A stretch of 64,000 nt of DNA from Amycolatopsis vastitatis (lineage in GTDB: Bacteria; Actinomycetota; Actinomycetes; Mycobacteriales; Pseudonocardiaceae): the NCBI RefSeq assembly GCF_002234595.1, contig NZ_NMUL01000033.1, positions 62,001 through 126,000 of the forward strand, read 5' to 3'. A program made the translations under genes and the position numbers. The notes below the pieces were generated by a model. It searched no databases. It had not been told where the DNA came from and worked only from the letters and a program-made list of their open reading frames with translations. This document shows positions 49,854 through 58,452 of this stretch, in pieces (position 1 is the first letter of the stretch; every line of letters begins with the position of its first letter).

Positions 49854-50419
49854 CGCCAGGTCCCGACGCTGTCCACCAGCCGGCCGACGAAGCCGTCGGA
49901 GGCTGGGCCCCGCTGCATGGCCGCGCGGTAGACGATCGGCCCGACCAGCATCGCCGCCAGGTCGGACGGCTCGACGTCCGCCTCCAGTTCGCCGGCGGCC
50001 ACGGCCATCCGGACGGCGGCGTGGATCCGCTCGGTGATCGTCCTGACGGACTCGTCCTGGCGGTGCGCGAACTCCGCGTCCGACAACGCCGACTGCGCCA
50101 AGGTGAGCGAGACGGCGGCGACGGCCGGGATGGCGAGCTCGTCGGCCATCCGCCGGAGCTGCCGGCACAGCCACGGCCGGACCGGCAGCTCCGGATCGCG
50201 GAACAGCGGCAGTTCGGCGCCGCCCATGGCCTCGAGGAGCAGCTGGTCGGCCCGCGGCCAGTGCCGGTACACGGTGGCCCGGCCCACGCCGGCCTCCTGG
50301 GCGACCCGCCGGTGGGTCACCGCGTCGAGGCCCTCGCCCGCCAGCAGCTGCCGGGCGGCGGCGACCATCGCCTCCCGGCTGCGCGCCGCCCGCGGATCCG
50401 TCGAATGACTCACCGTCAC
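49850..50419 (-). CDS. TetR-family transcriptional regulator
   Basis: A 189-residue repressor: helix-turn-helix at about 30-58 (AVTHRRVAQEAGVGRATVYR followed by HWPRADQLLLEA) and a C-terminal TetR_C-like domain ending YRAAMQRGPASDGFVGRLV. Start GTG 50419, or GTG 50413 with AGGA at better spacing. Likely binds the palindrome at 49356. Confidence 0.88.
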   Translation of the reverse strand: MTVSHSTDPRAARSREAMVAAARQLLAGEGLDAVTHRRVAQEAGVGRATVYRHWPRADQLLLEAMGGAELPLFRDPELPVRPWLCRQLRRMADELAIPAVAAVSLTLAQSALSDAEFAHRQDESVRTITERIHAAVRMAVAAGELEADVEPSDLAAMLVGPIVYRAAMQRGPASDGFVGRLVDSVGTWR

Positions 50420-50454
50420 ATCCTACGAGGCACTCCGCCCGGCGGCGCCCCAGC

Positions 50455-53331
50455 TCAGCCGCACGCCCTCCCGTTCACCGTGAAGGCCGTCGGATTCTGG
50501 TTGCTCCCGGTGTAGCTGCCGTTGAAGCCGATCGGCACCGACTTCCCCGGCGCCACCGAGCCGTTCCAGGGCATCGCCGTGGCGGTCACGTCCGGGCCGG
50601 ACTGCGACCACGTCGCCGACCAGCCCTGCGTCACCTTCTGACTGCCCGGGAAGGAGAACTTCAGCGCCCAGGTCGTCCAGGCCGTGGTGCCGGTGTTGGT
50701 CAGCGTGAGGGCGGCGGTGAACCCGCCGTTCCACGTGTTGGCCGCGTACGTCACCGCGCACCCGCCGGCCGGCTTGTCCGGCAGCGTCGTGAACTGCGCG
50801 GACGGCGAGTCGGGACCGGTGAGGCCCGCGCCGTTGCGGGCCACCACGACCAGGGAGTAGGCGGTCGACGGCGTCAGGCCCGTCAAGGTCGCGGTCGTCC
50901 CGGTGACGGTGGCGAGGACCTTGCGAGCCGAGCCGGTCACGCTGACCACGTCGTAGCCCTTGATCCCGCTTTCCGGATCCGAGGACGCCGTCCAGGTCAC
51001 CGTCGCGCCGGTGCCGGACACCGCGGACACGACGGGCTTGCCCGCGGCGGCAGGCGGCGAGGTGTCCACAGTGGACGGCGACTTCTCCGCGGTCCAGTTC
51101 GCCAGCCAGGCCAGCGCCGAGTTCCAGTTGATGGCGACCTCGTTCACCGAGTACGCCTGGATGTCGTCGACGAAGCAGCGCTGGGGCGCGCAGCCGGTGA
51201 GCAGCCGCGCCGCGGTCGGGTCCTGCAGCCCGCTGTTGGGCCCGCCGGACAGCGCGCCGGGCGGGGCGGTCGGCAGCGACGGGTCGAGTTCGTGCGCCCA
51301 GAACCGGTGGTGCACGTTCTGCACGGCCTGGTCGCCGTGGCCGGAGACGTAGGAGTAGTTCGCCGGGTTGCGGCCCAGGAGGTAGTCCATCGCGGCGAAG
51401 GCGCCGTCGCGGTACTTGTCCTGCTTGGTGAAGTCGTACGCCAGGCCGAGCACCACGCCGTTGTTGGCGACCAGTCCGTTGGAGCCCCACTCGTAGGTGC
51501 CGTCGGCCGTGCGGTAGGGCGCGGGGTAGCCCATGGCCGCCATCTGCGCCAGGTGGCTGTCGGCGGTCGTGGTGATCGCCGTCCTGATCGCCGCGACGTC
51601 GGCCGCGGGCAGGCCGTTGGGCACCAGGGCGAGCGTGATGTCGCCGAGCGCGCCGGTCGAGCCCCAGTCGAAGCCGTGGGTGTTGAAGCTGACGCCGCGG
51701 TAGAGCGACGAGCCGGTGACGTCACCGCGGTAGGCGCTCTTGCCCGTCGTCGTGTACAGCTCCGCGGCGGCCCAGTAGAACTCGTCGGTCACGGTGTTGT
51801 CGCTGTAGGTGCCGCCACCGGTGCCGTCATTGGGGTCCGCGAGCACGTTCGGGTTGGCCTTCGCCGCGGCGTAGGCCTTCTCGGCCGCGGCGAGCAGTTT
51901 CGCCGAGTAGGCCGGGTCGATGGTCCGCCACAACCGCGACGCCTGCGCGGCGACGGCGGCCATGTTCAGCGTGGCGGCCGTGCTCGGCGGGGAAAGCCGG
52001 CGCGGCTGGCTGTCCTGGTCGGGCCGGGTGGGCAGGCTCGTCCACTGCGCGTCGTGGATCTTGTGGTGCACCATGCCCGCGTTCGGCTTGCCGTCGGGGA
52101 CCTGCATTTCCAGCAGGAAGTCGACCTCCCAGCGAGCCTCGTCGAGGATGTCGGGAACGCCGTTGCCCTGTTCCGGGATCGCCAGCTTCCCGTCGCCCAG
52201 CGCGCTCGCGTCCCCCATCCGCAGCGCCCGCTCGTACTCGTCGAGCAGTTCCCACGTCGCGATGCCGCCGTTGACGACGTATTTCCCCTGGTCGCCGGCG
52301 TCGTACCAGCCACCGCGCACGTCGAGGGTGTAGCCGCAGTTCAGGTCCGACCGGCAGGGAACGTTGTTGTCACCCTGGTTCGGCGCGACGTTGACGTGCC
52401 CCGCAGGCCGCGCGTAGGCCGCGCCGGCGTACCGGGCGTCGATCGCGATGCCGCTGCGCTGGTGGTAGAAGAACGCGAGCGAGTCGTAGCGCAGTTTCTT
52501 CAGCCCGTCGGCGGCGATGTCGAACGGGAAGCTGGTCTCGGAGCCGACGGTCAGCGTGTAGCCGGTCCCCGGGGTGTCATAGGCGGAGAAGTCGATCTCG
52601 TGCACCTTCTCGCCGGAAGCGGCGTCCGCACCGCGGGGCCGGGTCTGGCCGGTGGCCACGGCGGCGCCGGCGGAGGTCTTCAGCGTCCAGGTGAGGGAGG
52701 TGGCCGAGTCGCTGATGACGGTGGCCTTCTTGGGCAGGCCGGGCGTGTAACTTTCCTGGTTCACCCGGATGCCGCTGGTCGGCGGCAGGCCACCGGGCGG
52801 GACGACACCGCCGATCAGGGAGATGTTGTCCAGGCAGACGGTGTTGTTGGCGGCCTGCCCGCCGAACCAGAACGCCAGCTGCCCGTTGCCGGCGTTCGGG
52901 AAGTCCAAAGTGGACGTGAAGGTGACGGTGAAGTGCTGGGTCGACGGCGTGACCGTCAGGTCGGTGCGCGAGATCTGCCGGTAGGGTGACACGGCCTCCC
53001 CGGCGACGGCGGAGATCTGCTGGGTGGTCGTGGCGTGCGCGTCGAAGGTCAGCGTGTACGGCTGTCCGGCCTCGAACGGAACCCCGTTTTGCCCGGCAAG
53101 CGCGTCGTAGCCGTTGGCGGTGCCACCGGTGACGTCGGTGCAGAACTCCCCGGCGGTGACGCGGCTGGTAGTACCGGCCCCGGCCCACCAGGGGTCGATG
53201 GTGCCGCTGGAGAAGGTGCCGTTGAGCAGCCGTTCGTAGTCCGCGGCCGACGCGGGTACGGAACCGGCCGTCAGCCCGAGCGCCGCCGCGGCCAGCAAGG
53301 CCAGACCGGTCCGCAACTTCCTTGCCCGCAT
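50455..53331 (-). CDS. Secreted GH9 cellulase with CBM4, Ig-like, FnIII and CBM2 modules
   Basis: A 958-residue multidomain endoglucanase. Signal peptide 1-30; CBM4/9-like module about 31-175; CelD_N-type Ig domain about 185-270; GH9 catalytic domain about 280-745 with the base motif GGWYDAGDQGKY (D344, D347), HHRFWAH and the acid E731 in YSVNEVAINWNSALAWL; fibronectin III about 760-845; cellulose-binding CBM2 about 850-958. Hydrolyses beta-1,4-glucan outside the cell. I chose the ATG at 53331, with GAGGAG 7 nt upstream and a good signal peptide. A perfect CebR box lies at 53366. Confidence 0.95.
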   Translation of the reverse strand: MRARKLRTGLALLAAAALGLTAGSVPASAADYERLLNGTFSSGTIDPWWAGAGTTSRVTAGEFCTDVTGGTANGYDALAGQNGVPFEAGQPYTLTFDAHATTTQQISAVAGEAVSPYRQISRTDLTVTPSTQHFTVTFTSTLDFPNAGNGQLAFWFGGQAANNTVCLDNISLIGGVVPPGGLPPTSGIRVNQESYTPGLPKKATVISDSATSLTWTLKTSAGAAVATGQTRPRGADAASGEKVHEIDFSAYDTPGTGYTLTVGSETSFPFDIAADGLKKLRYDSLAFFYHQRSGIAIDARYAGAAYARPAGHVNVAPNQGDNNVPCRSDLNCGYTLDVRGGWYDAGDQGKYVVNGGIATWELLDEYERALRMGDASALGDGKLAIPEQGNGVPDILDEARWEVDFLLEMQVPDGKPNAGMVHHKIHDAQWTSLPTRPDQDSQPRRLSPPSTAATLNMAAVAAQASRLWRTIDPAYSAKLLAAAEKAYAAAKANPNVLADPNDGTGGGTYSDNTVTDEFYWAAAELYTTTGKSAYRGDVTGSSLYRGVSFNTHGFDWGSTGALGDITLALVPNGLPAADVAAIRTAITTTADSHLAQMAAMGYPAPYRTADGTYEWGSNGLVANNGVVLGLAYDFTKQDKYRDGAFAAMDYLLGRNPANYSYVSGHGDQAVQNVHHRFWAHELDPSLPTAPPGALSGGPNSGLQDPTAARLLTGCAPQRCFVDDIQAYSVNEVAINWNSALAWLANWTAEKSPSTVDTSPPAAAGKPVVSAVSGTGATVTWTASSDPESGIKGYDVVSVTGSARKVLATVTGTTATLTGLTPSTAYSLVVVARNGAGLTGPDSPSAQFTTLPDKPAGGCAVTYAANTWNGGFTAALTLTNTGTTAWTTWALKFSFPGSQKVTQGWSATWSQSGPDVTATAMPWNGSVAPGKSVPIGFNGSYTGSNQNPTAFTVNGRACG

Positions 53332-53365
53332 TCGCCATCTCCTCATCGTCGAGCCGGCCGCAGGT

Positions 53366-53379
53366 TGGGAGCGCTCCCA
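53366..53379. promoter_or_regulatory. Perfect CebR-type operator upstream of the GH9 cellulase
   Basis: TGGGAGCGCTCCCA, a perfect 14-bp palindrome identical to the Streptomyces CebR consensus, lies 35 nt before the cellulase ATG. CebR represses cellulolytic genes until cellobiose is present; a homologue elsewhere in the genome is assumed. Confidence 0.88.
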
Positions 53380-53520
53380 GGAAGGAGACTGTAAACGGCC
53401 CGGCACACGTTGGCAACAATCCGCACTGGACGAGCGATCCTGCACCGGCAGGGCCGCGAAACTTTCGAGGATTGTTTCCTGGGCACGATCATCCAAACCA
53501 GAGGGTGACGTGGGTGTGGG

Positions 53521-53542
53521 CCCGTAGCCGTGTGGCTGCGGG
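53521..53542 (-). terminator. Probable terminator of the DUF222 HNH gene
   Basis: CCCGTAGCC and GGCTGCGGG form a 9-bp stem with one G-T type mismatch over a GTGT loop, 18 nt beyond the HNH gene stop. The rest of the gap to 53366 shows no gene. Confidence 0.5.
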
Positions 53543-53559
53543 CCTGTCCCATGCTGTGG

Positions 53560-54789
53560 TTATGCCGCGAACGGCAGTGGTTGGTGCAGGTTGTTGCGCC
53601 TCGGTTTTCGCCGCTTGTCCAAGAACACCGGCGGTAAGAATTCCGGGAGGCCGTCGGCGGCGATCCGGACCTCCCACCCCGAGCGGTGCAGCAGCCGGTG
53701 GTGGTGGGCGCACATCAGCACCAGATTGCCCAGCTCGGTCGGGCCACCGTCGGCCCAGTGACGGATGTGGTGACCCTGACAGTGCCGAGGTGGGCGGTGG
53801 CAGCCGGGGAAGGCACAGCCCCGGTCCCGCAGGTAGAGGGCGTGGCGGATGGCTCGGGGAACCAGGCGGCGCAGGCGCCCCACATCGAGGGGTTCGCTGT
53901 GGGTGCCGAGGACGGCGGGGATGATCATGCAGTCGCAGGCGTGCAACCGGGCTTCGGCGGCGGAGATCGTTCCGGTGTCGCCGAGGAGGGCGGTGCCGAT
54001 ACCGGTCTTCAGGTCTTCCAGGGAGACCGCGACCATCACGTGGGTTCGGTCCCCGGCCTGCATCGGCAGGTCCGGGGTGTTCAACGCCAGGTCGAGGGCG
54101 TCGGAGAAGGCGTCGCCGTAGCGTTCCTGCGGCGACCGCAAATCCGGGCCCTCGCCGGCGGGGCGACGCTGGGCCAGCGAATCCAGCAGGACGCTGGCCC
54201 GGGCACCGGTCTCGTCATCCAGCCGGCCGCTGATCTCCCAGATCCCGGTCCGCTTCCGCCGCAGGGAGAGTTCCCGGGTGGGGGTGGCCGGTTCGGTGTC
54301 ATCAGGTTCCGCCCCGTCGGGGTCGAGGTGGGCCAGGATGCGGGCGCCGAGGGCGGCGACCTGCCGATGCCCCGCGTCGGCGGCGAAGGTCAGCAGATGC
54401 TGCTCGGCGCCCTCGCGGTGTTCGAGTGGGATGTCCTGCAGGACCCCGGCAATCACGTCGATCATCGGGTTGCTCAGCTGTCCCGACCGGGCCACCACCC
54501 CCGTGGCGGCCGCCAGGGCCGGAATCGGAGTGCCATCCAGGCTCAGGCCGGGGTTGACCGCCCGAGCCCGCTTCACCATCCGCTCGGCGGAGGATTTCGG
54601 GACATCCGCGAGGTGTTCCAGCAATCGGGGAACGGATCGGTAGCCGAACAGCTCCAGCACCCCTCGCTGCTCGATCTCCACCAGCAGCGCACCCAGTTCG
54701 GCTTCGGCAGACCGGATGCACGCGAACAGCGCACCGATGCGGTCGGCGATGGCCACCGCATCAGACTGCCAGAGCGCGTGTTCGGTCAT
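53560..54789 (-). CDS. DUF222 / 13E12-type HNH endonuclease-domain protein
   Basis: A 409-residue protein with the N-terminal DUF222 region (about 10-270) and a C-terminal HNH nuclease: CAFPGCHRPPRHCQGHHIRH followed by WADGGPTELGNLVLMCAHHH. These proteins are abundant in actinobacteria and related to the mycobacterial REP13E12 repeat family; the function is unsettled and may be mobile. Monocistronic, with no Shine-Dalgarno before the ATG. Lies between two carbohydrate loci. Confidence 0.88.
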   Translation of the reverse strand: MTEHALWQSDAVAIADRIGALFACIRSAEAELGALLVEIEQRGVLELFGYRSVPRLLEHLADVPKSSAERMVKRARAVNPGLSLDGTPIPALAAATGVVARSGQLSNPMIDVIAGVLQDIPLEHREGAEQHLLTFAADAGHRQVAALGARILAHLDPDGAEPDDTEPATPTRELSLRRKRTGIWEISGRLDDETGARASVLLDSLAQRRPAGEGPDLRSPQERYGDAFSDALDLALNTPDLPMQAGDRTHVMVAVSLEDLKTGIGTALLGDTGTISAAEARLHACDCMIIPAVLGTHSEPLDVGRLRRLVPRAIRHALYLRDRGCAFPGCHRPPRHCQGHHIRHWADGGPTELGNLVLMCAHHHRLLHRSGWEVRIAADGLPEFLPPVFLDKRRKPRRNNLHQPLPFAA

Positions 54790-54902
54790 AACTCAATGAT
54801 TACCGGCAATCGAACACCTGTCATCACACGAACAGGTACCACCAAAGCAGAACTGTCACAGCGGCGGAACACCCCACGAGAAAGGCGGCAGAGGGACTCG
54901 AT

Positions 54903-54967
54903 GCGTGGGGAATCGGCGCTGGCGACCACAAGGACAAGCAACCACGGCAAGCGCCGATTTCCCACGC
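54903..54967 (-). terminator. Long imperfect hairpin downstream of the glycosidase gene
   Basis: An 18-nt arm (54903-54920) is matched in inverted form at 54950-54967 with one mismatch, spacer 29 nt. It lies 24 nt beyond the glycosidase stop, consistent with a terminator of the sugar operon. The longer spacer is unusual. Confidence 0.55.
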
Positions 54968-54990
54968 CACGGCGAAGCCGCGCTTGAAAC

Positions 54991-56652
54991 TCAACCAGAG
55001 GAAGCACGAAGCGAAGCATCACCAGCAAGAAGAAGGTAAGCACTGGCGGTCCACGTGTAAGCACGATCACGCAAACCTTCACCACTCAAGGCGTCAAAGT
55101 TCTCGGCAAACCCGGACTTCTCACAAACAGCCCGAAACCGAGCACTGACAAGGTCGGCAAGCTCAACAGCACCAGCCCGCCGAAGACCGTCTTCGATGAG
55201 CACGGTCGCAGGAGCCCAAACCGGACCACGCCAATAGCCGTCCGCCTCATAGAACGAGGACGAGGGTTGTTCGGTAGCAAGCCCAATGTCGGTCAGATGC
55301 GAATCAAGTCCAGCCACAACCTTGTCCCGAACATCGGAAGGCAGATACTCCCCCAGCACAATCGGCATGAGATCGAGCAGGCTCGAGCCGGGCGAGGCAG
55401 GCTGGCTGACGAATCGAGTGCCGTCCCACAACCGGTCCAGCAGCGCCGTGAGAAGGTCGCCGGCAAGAGCACGCCACCGAGCAGCAGCACCGGAGTCTCC
55501 CAGCGAGCCAGCCAGCACAGCGAGTTCGTTCAGCTGCAGCACAAGGAAAGCGGCGAGGTCGGGCGTCCGCACGAGCCGCCGGTCGGCGAACGGGGTCGCG
55601 TTGTCCCAGCCGCTGTCGTTGCCGTGCTCGTAGTGGGCGAACGGCTGGCCGGGCACGCGGCGGTGGTCCAGCCAGAACGTCGTCCACGCCGCCAGCTGCC
55701 GGTAGACCCGCTCGGTTTCCGGCAGGCCACCGGGAAGACGGCCGCGCAGGCGGCTCAGCGTCCAGCCGTGAATGGGCGGCTTGACGAAGTTGCGCAGCAC
55801 CTCGGCGTGGGTGATCGAGTCCGGCAGGGCACCCTGGTCGTCCTGGTGGTCGAAGACGACCTGGAACTGGTCCCACGCCAGCCCGGGACGGCCGCCGGCG
55901 AGGGCGAGCGCGTTGAAGCAGTGGTCCCAGCTCCACACCTTGTCCATCCAGTGCTTCGACATCAGCACGGCCGGACGGCCGACGAACCCGGACGGTCCCA
56001 CGATGGCCGACCACAGCACGTAACAGGCGAGTTCGGCCGCCGGGGTGCGGTCGCTGCGCCAGGGCGCCACGTCGTCGGCGAAGGCGGTGAAGGCCGTCCG
56101 TGCCGCGGTGACCACCTCGTCGAACGCCTGCTCCGGCACGTACGGCGCGCGGGTTCCCGGCAGTTCCTCGATCGCCACCTCCCAGGCGTCACCGCTGACG
56201 ACGACGGCCCGCTCGGCCGTGCCGAGTGCTTCGGCTCCGATGTGCCGCACCTGTCCGGAAAGGACGGTGACCCGGTAGCGGTAACCCGTCTCGTAGGAGG
56301 TGAAGACGCCGGAGCCGTCGCCCGGATCGGTGAAGAAGTACGTGCCGGTGAACGGGGTCAGCGTGGGCTCCGCGGCCCGGATCCGCAGCTCCAGGCCGCG
56401 CCCGGCGATCCGGAGTGCTTCCGGGGACGCGAACGCCGCCCTGATCCGCCCGTGGCCCCAGGCGAGTTCGGACGGCGTGGCCGTCACCGGTTCGTCGGCG
56501 ACCAGGGCCAGGACGGCGTGCATGCCGTGGCGGTGGGACACCAGGTGCGGGTCGTCGGCGCAGGTGGCCTGGGCCACCACCGGGGAGACGTCGAGCCACG
56601 ATCCCGGGTAGCTGAACGGGATCTCCCGCAGCGAGAATTCGCCCGTGGGCAC
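54991..56652 (-). CDS. Glycoside hydrolase of the (alpha/alpha)6 MGH1/GH63-like type
   Basis: A 553-residue intracellular glycosidase with no signal peptide. After a beta-rich N-terminal domain (1-170), the barrel shows GRPAVLMSKHWMDKVWSWDHCFNAL (in two blocks), QGALPDSITHAEVL, YEHGNDSGWDNATPF and YWRGPVWAPATVLIEDGL, features of trehalase-like inverting glucosidases. It is the last gene of the sugar ABC operon and likely cleaves the imported oligosaccharide. GTG 56652 has GGAAAGGA upstream. Codons up to about residue 365 are GC-ended, but the last third uses many T-ended codons (CTT, GCT, GGT, CGT), a compositional break inside one gene. Confidence 0.82.
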   Translation of the reverse strand: MPTGEFSLREIPFSYPGSWLDVSPVVAQATCADDPHLVSHRHGMHAVLALVADEPVTATPSELAWGHGRIRAAFASPEALRIAGRGLELRIRAAEPTLTPFTGTYFFTDPGDGSGVFTSYETGYRYRVTVLSGQVRHIGAEALGTAERAVVVSGDAWEVAIEELPGTRAPYVPEQAFDEVVTAARTAFTAFADDVAPWRSDRTPAAELACYVLWSAIVGPSGFVGRPAVLMSKHWMDKVWSWDHCFNALALAGGRPGLAWDQFQVVFDHQDDQGALPDSITHAEVLRNFVKPPIHGWTLSRLRGRLPGGLPETERVYRQLAAWTTFWLDHRRVPGQPFAHYEHGNDSGWDNATPFADRRLVRTPDLAAFLVLQLNELAVLAGSLGDSGAAARWRALAGDLLTALLDRLWDGTRFVSQPASPGSSLLDLMPIVLGEYLPSDVRDKVVAGLDSHLTDIGLATEQPSSSFYEADGYWRGPVWAPATVLIEDGLRRAGAVELADLVSARFRAVCEKSGFAENFDALSGEGLRDRAYTWTASAYLLLAGDASLRASSG

Positions 56653-56678
56653 AGAGGTTGTCCTTTCCGGAAGGGGGC

Positions 56679-57488
56679 CTAGTCCTTGACGGCGCCCGCG
56701 GTGACGCCGGCGGCGACGAAGCGCTGCGCCAGCACGAGGAGCACGGCGGCCGGCACCGATGCGACCACCGCCGTCGCCATGATGGAGTTCCACTCCTGGT
56801 TGTTGTTGCCGATGTAGCGGTAGATGCCCAGGGTCAGCGGCCGCATCGAGCCACCGCCGTCGAGCGTCGCCGCGAAGACGAAGTCCGACCAGGCCCACAG
56901 GAACGAGAAGAGCCCGGCGGTCACGACCCCGTTGCGGCTCGCGGGCAGCACCACCGACCAGAACGCGCGCACCGCGCCCGCTCCGTCGATCGTGGCCGCC
57001 TGAACGAGCTCGTCCGGCACCGAGGCCATGAAGGAGGTGAGGATGAGCACGGCGAACGGCACCGCGATCGTCGAGTCGGCGAGGACCAGCCCCCAGGCCG
57101 TGTTCGTGATGCCGAGCTTGACGTAGATGCCGTAGAACCCCAGCGCCATGATGATGCCGGGGACCATCTGGGCGACGAGCAGCACGAACCCCAGCGACCG
57201 GTGGCCGCGCGGGCGGAGCTTCGCCAGCGCGTACGCCGAAGGCGCGGCCAGCACCAGGGTCAGCGCGACCGTGCCCAGCGCGACCAACAGGCTGGTCGCG
57301 AAGTACGGCAGCTGCTCGCGCAGGACCCGTTGGTAGCCCTCGAACGTCGGATCGGCGGGGAACCAGTCGGGTGGGGACTTGCGCATCCGCCCGGCCGGGG
57401 TCAGCGACACGTTGACCATCCAGTAGACGGGGAACAACATCACGGCGGTGAGGACGAGCCCGACCGCCGTGCGCCAGTGCCGGGTCAC
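56679..57488 (-). CDS. Sugar ABC transporter permease (MalG type)
   Basis: A 269-residue inner-membrane permease with six helices and the EAA loop QAATIDGAGAVRAFWSVVLP that contacts the ATPase. The N-terminal helix VGLVLTAVMLFPVYWMVNVS and the P-G in VAQMVPGIIMALG are typical of CUT1 permeases. Its GTG overlaps the partner permease stop (GTGA). No ATP-binding protein is in the operon; a shared MsiK-type ATPase is expected. Confidence 0.93.
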   Translation of the reverse strand: MTRHWRTAVGLVLTAVMLFPVYWMVNVSLTPAGRMRKSPPDWFPADPTFEGYQRVLREQLPYFATSLLVALGTVALTLVLAAPSAYALAKLRPRGHRSLGFVLLVAQMVPGIIMALGFYGIYVKLGITNTAWGLVLADSTIAVPFAVLILTSFMASVPDELVQAATIDGAGAVRAFWSVVLPASRNGVVTAGLFSFLWAWSDFVFAATLDGGGSMRPLTLGIYRYIGNNNQEWNSIMATAVVASVPAAVLLVLAQRFVAAGVTAGAVKD

Positions 57489-58444
57489 GCTTCCTCCTGC
57501 CTGCGCTGCGTCCGGATGTAGAGCAGCCCCGCCACCAGGGCCAGCAGGATGAGCACGTTGCCCACGGCGGCGCTGGGCCCGAACCGCGGGAGCATGCTGC
57601 CGAACCCGAGCTGGTAGGACCACGTCGCCAGGGTGGTCGACGACCCGCCGGGGCCGCCCTTGGTCATGATCCAGATGACGTCGAAGACCTTAAGCGTGTA
57701 GACGAGTCCCAGCAGCAGGGTGATCGCCGAAACCGGGCGCAGGAGCGGGAACGTGATGTGCCGGAACCGCTGCCAGGCCCCGGCGCCGTCGAGGGACGCC
57801 GCTTCGTAGACCTCGGCCGGGATGTTCTGCAGGCCGCTGTGCAGCACGACGAGGTTGAACGGCACGCCGATCCAGATGTTGGCGATGATCACCGAGACCA
57901 GCGACCAGGACGGCGACGTCAGCCAGTCGATCCGGCCGGCGCCGAACCAGCCAAGCACGGAGTTGACGACACCGGACTCGCTGTTGAGCAGCCACGCCCA
58001 CGTCGACCCCGAAACGATCAGGGGCAGCAGCCATGGCACGAGGAACAGTGCCCGCAGGGTCGGGCCGAGGCGGAAGTTCCGGGCGAAGAACACCGCCATC
58101 GCCAGGCCGATGCCGTACTGGAACAGCAGCGACGCGGCGGTGAAGACGAACGTGTCGAGCAGCGCCGTGCGGAACGTCGGATCGCCGAACACCGTGACGT
58201 AGTTGTCGAACCACACCAGCGGCGCCCCGCCGTGGACGAAGGTGCGGACCGTGTAGCCGCGGAGGCTGAGGTCGATGTTCGTCGCCAGCGGGTAGCCGTA
58301 GCACAGCACGAGGTAGGCGACGAGCGGCAGGAGGAACGCCCACGCGAGGAGCTGCTGCCGTCGGCGCCGCGCGCGCCCGGCCCGTCCGGGCGCCGGAGCG
58401 TCCGGACGGGTGGTGAGCACGACCGGCTCACGGATGTCCTGCAT
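57485..58444 (-). CDS. Sugar ABC transporter permease (MalF type)
   Basis: A 319-residue permease with six helices after a basic cytoplasmic N terminus (RRRRQQLLAWAFLLPLVAYL) and the EAA loop EAASLDGAGAWQRFRHITFP. Partner of the MalG-type permease in a CUT1 importer. ATG 58444 lies 8 nt after the binding-protein stop; the longer open frame upstream is out of register with real protein. Confidence 0.93.
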   Translation of the reverse strand: MQDIREPVVLTTRPDAPAPGRAGRARRRRQQLLAWAFLLPLVAYLVLCYGYPLATNIDLSLRGYTVRTFVHGGAPLVWFDNYVTVFGDPTFRTALLDTFVFTAASLLFQYGIGLAMAVFFARNFRLGPTLRALFLVPWLLPLIVSGSTWAWLLNSESGVVNSVLGWFGAGRIDWLTSPSWSLVSVIIANIWIGVPFNLVVLHSGLQNIPAEVYEAASLDGAGAWQRFRHITFPLLRPVSAITLLLGLVYTLKVFDVIWIMTKGGPGGSSTTLATWSYQLGFGSMLPRFGPSAAVGNVLILLALVAGLLYIRTQRRQEEA

Positions 58445-58452
58445 GAGCCGGC

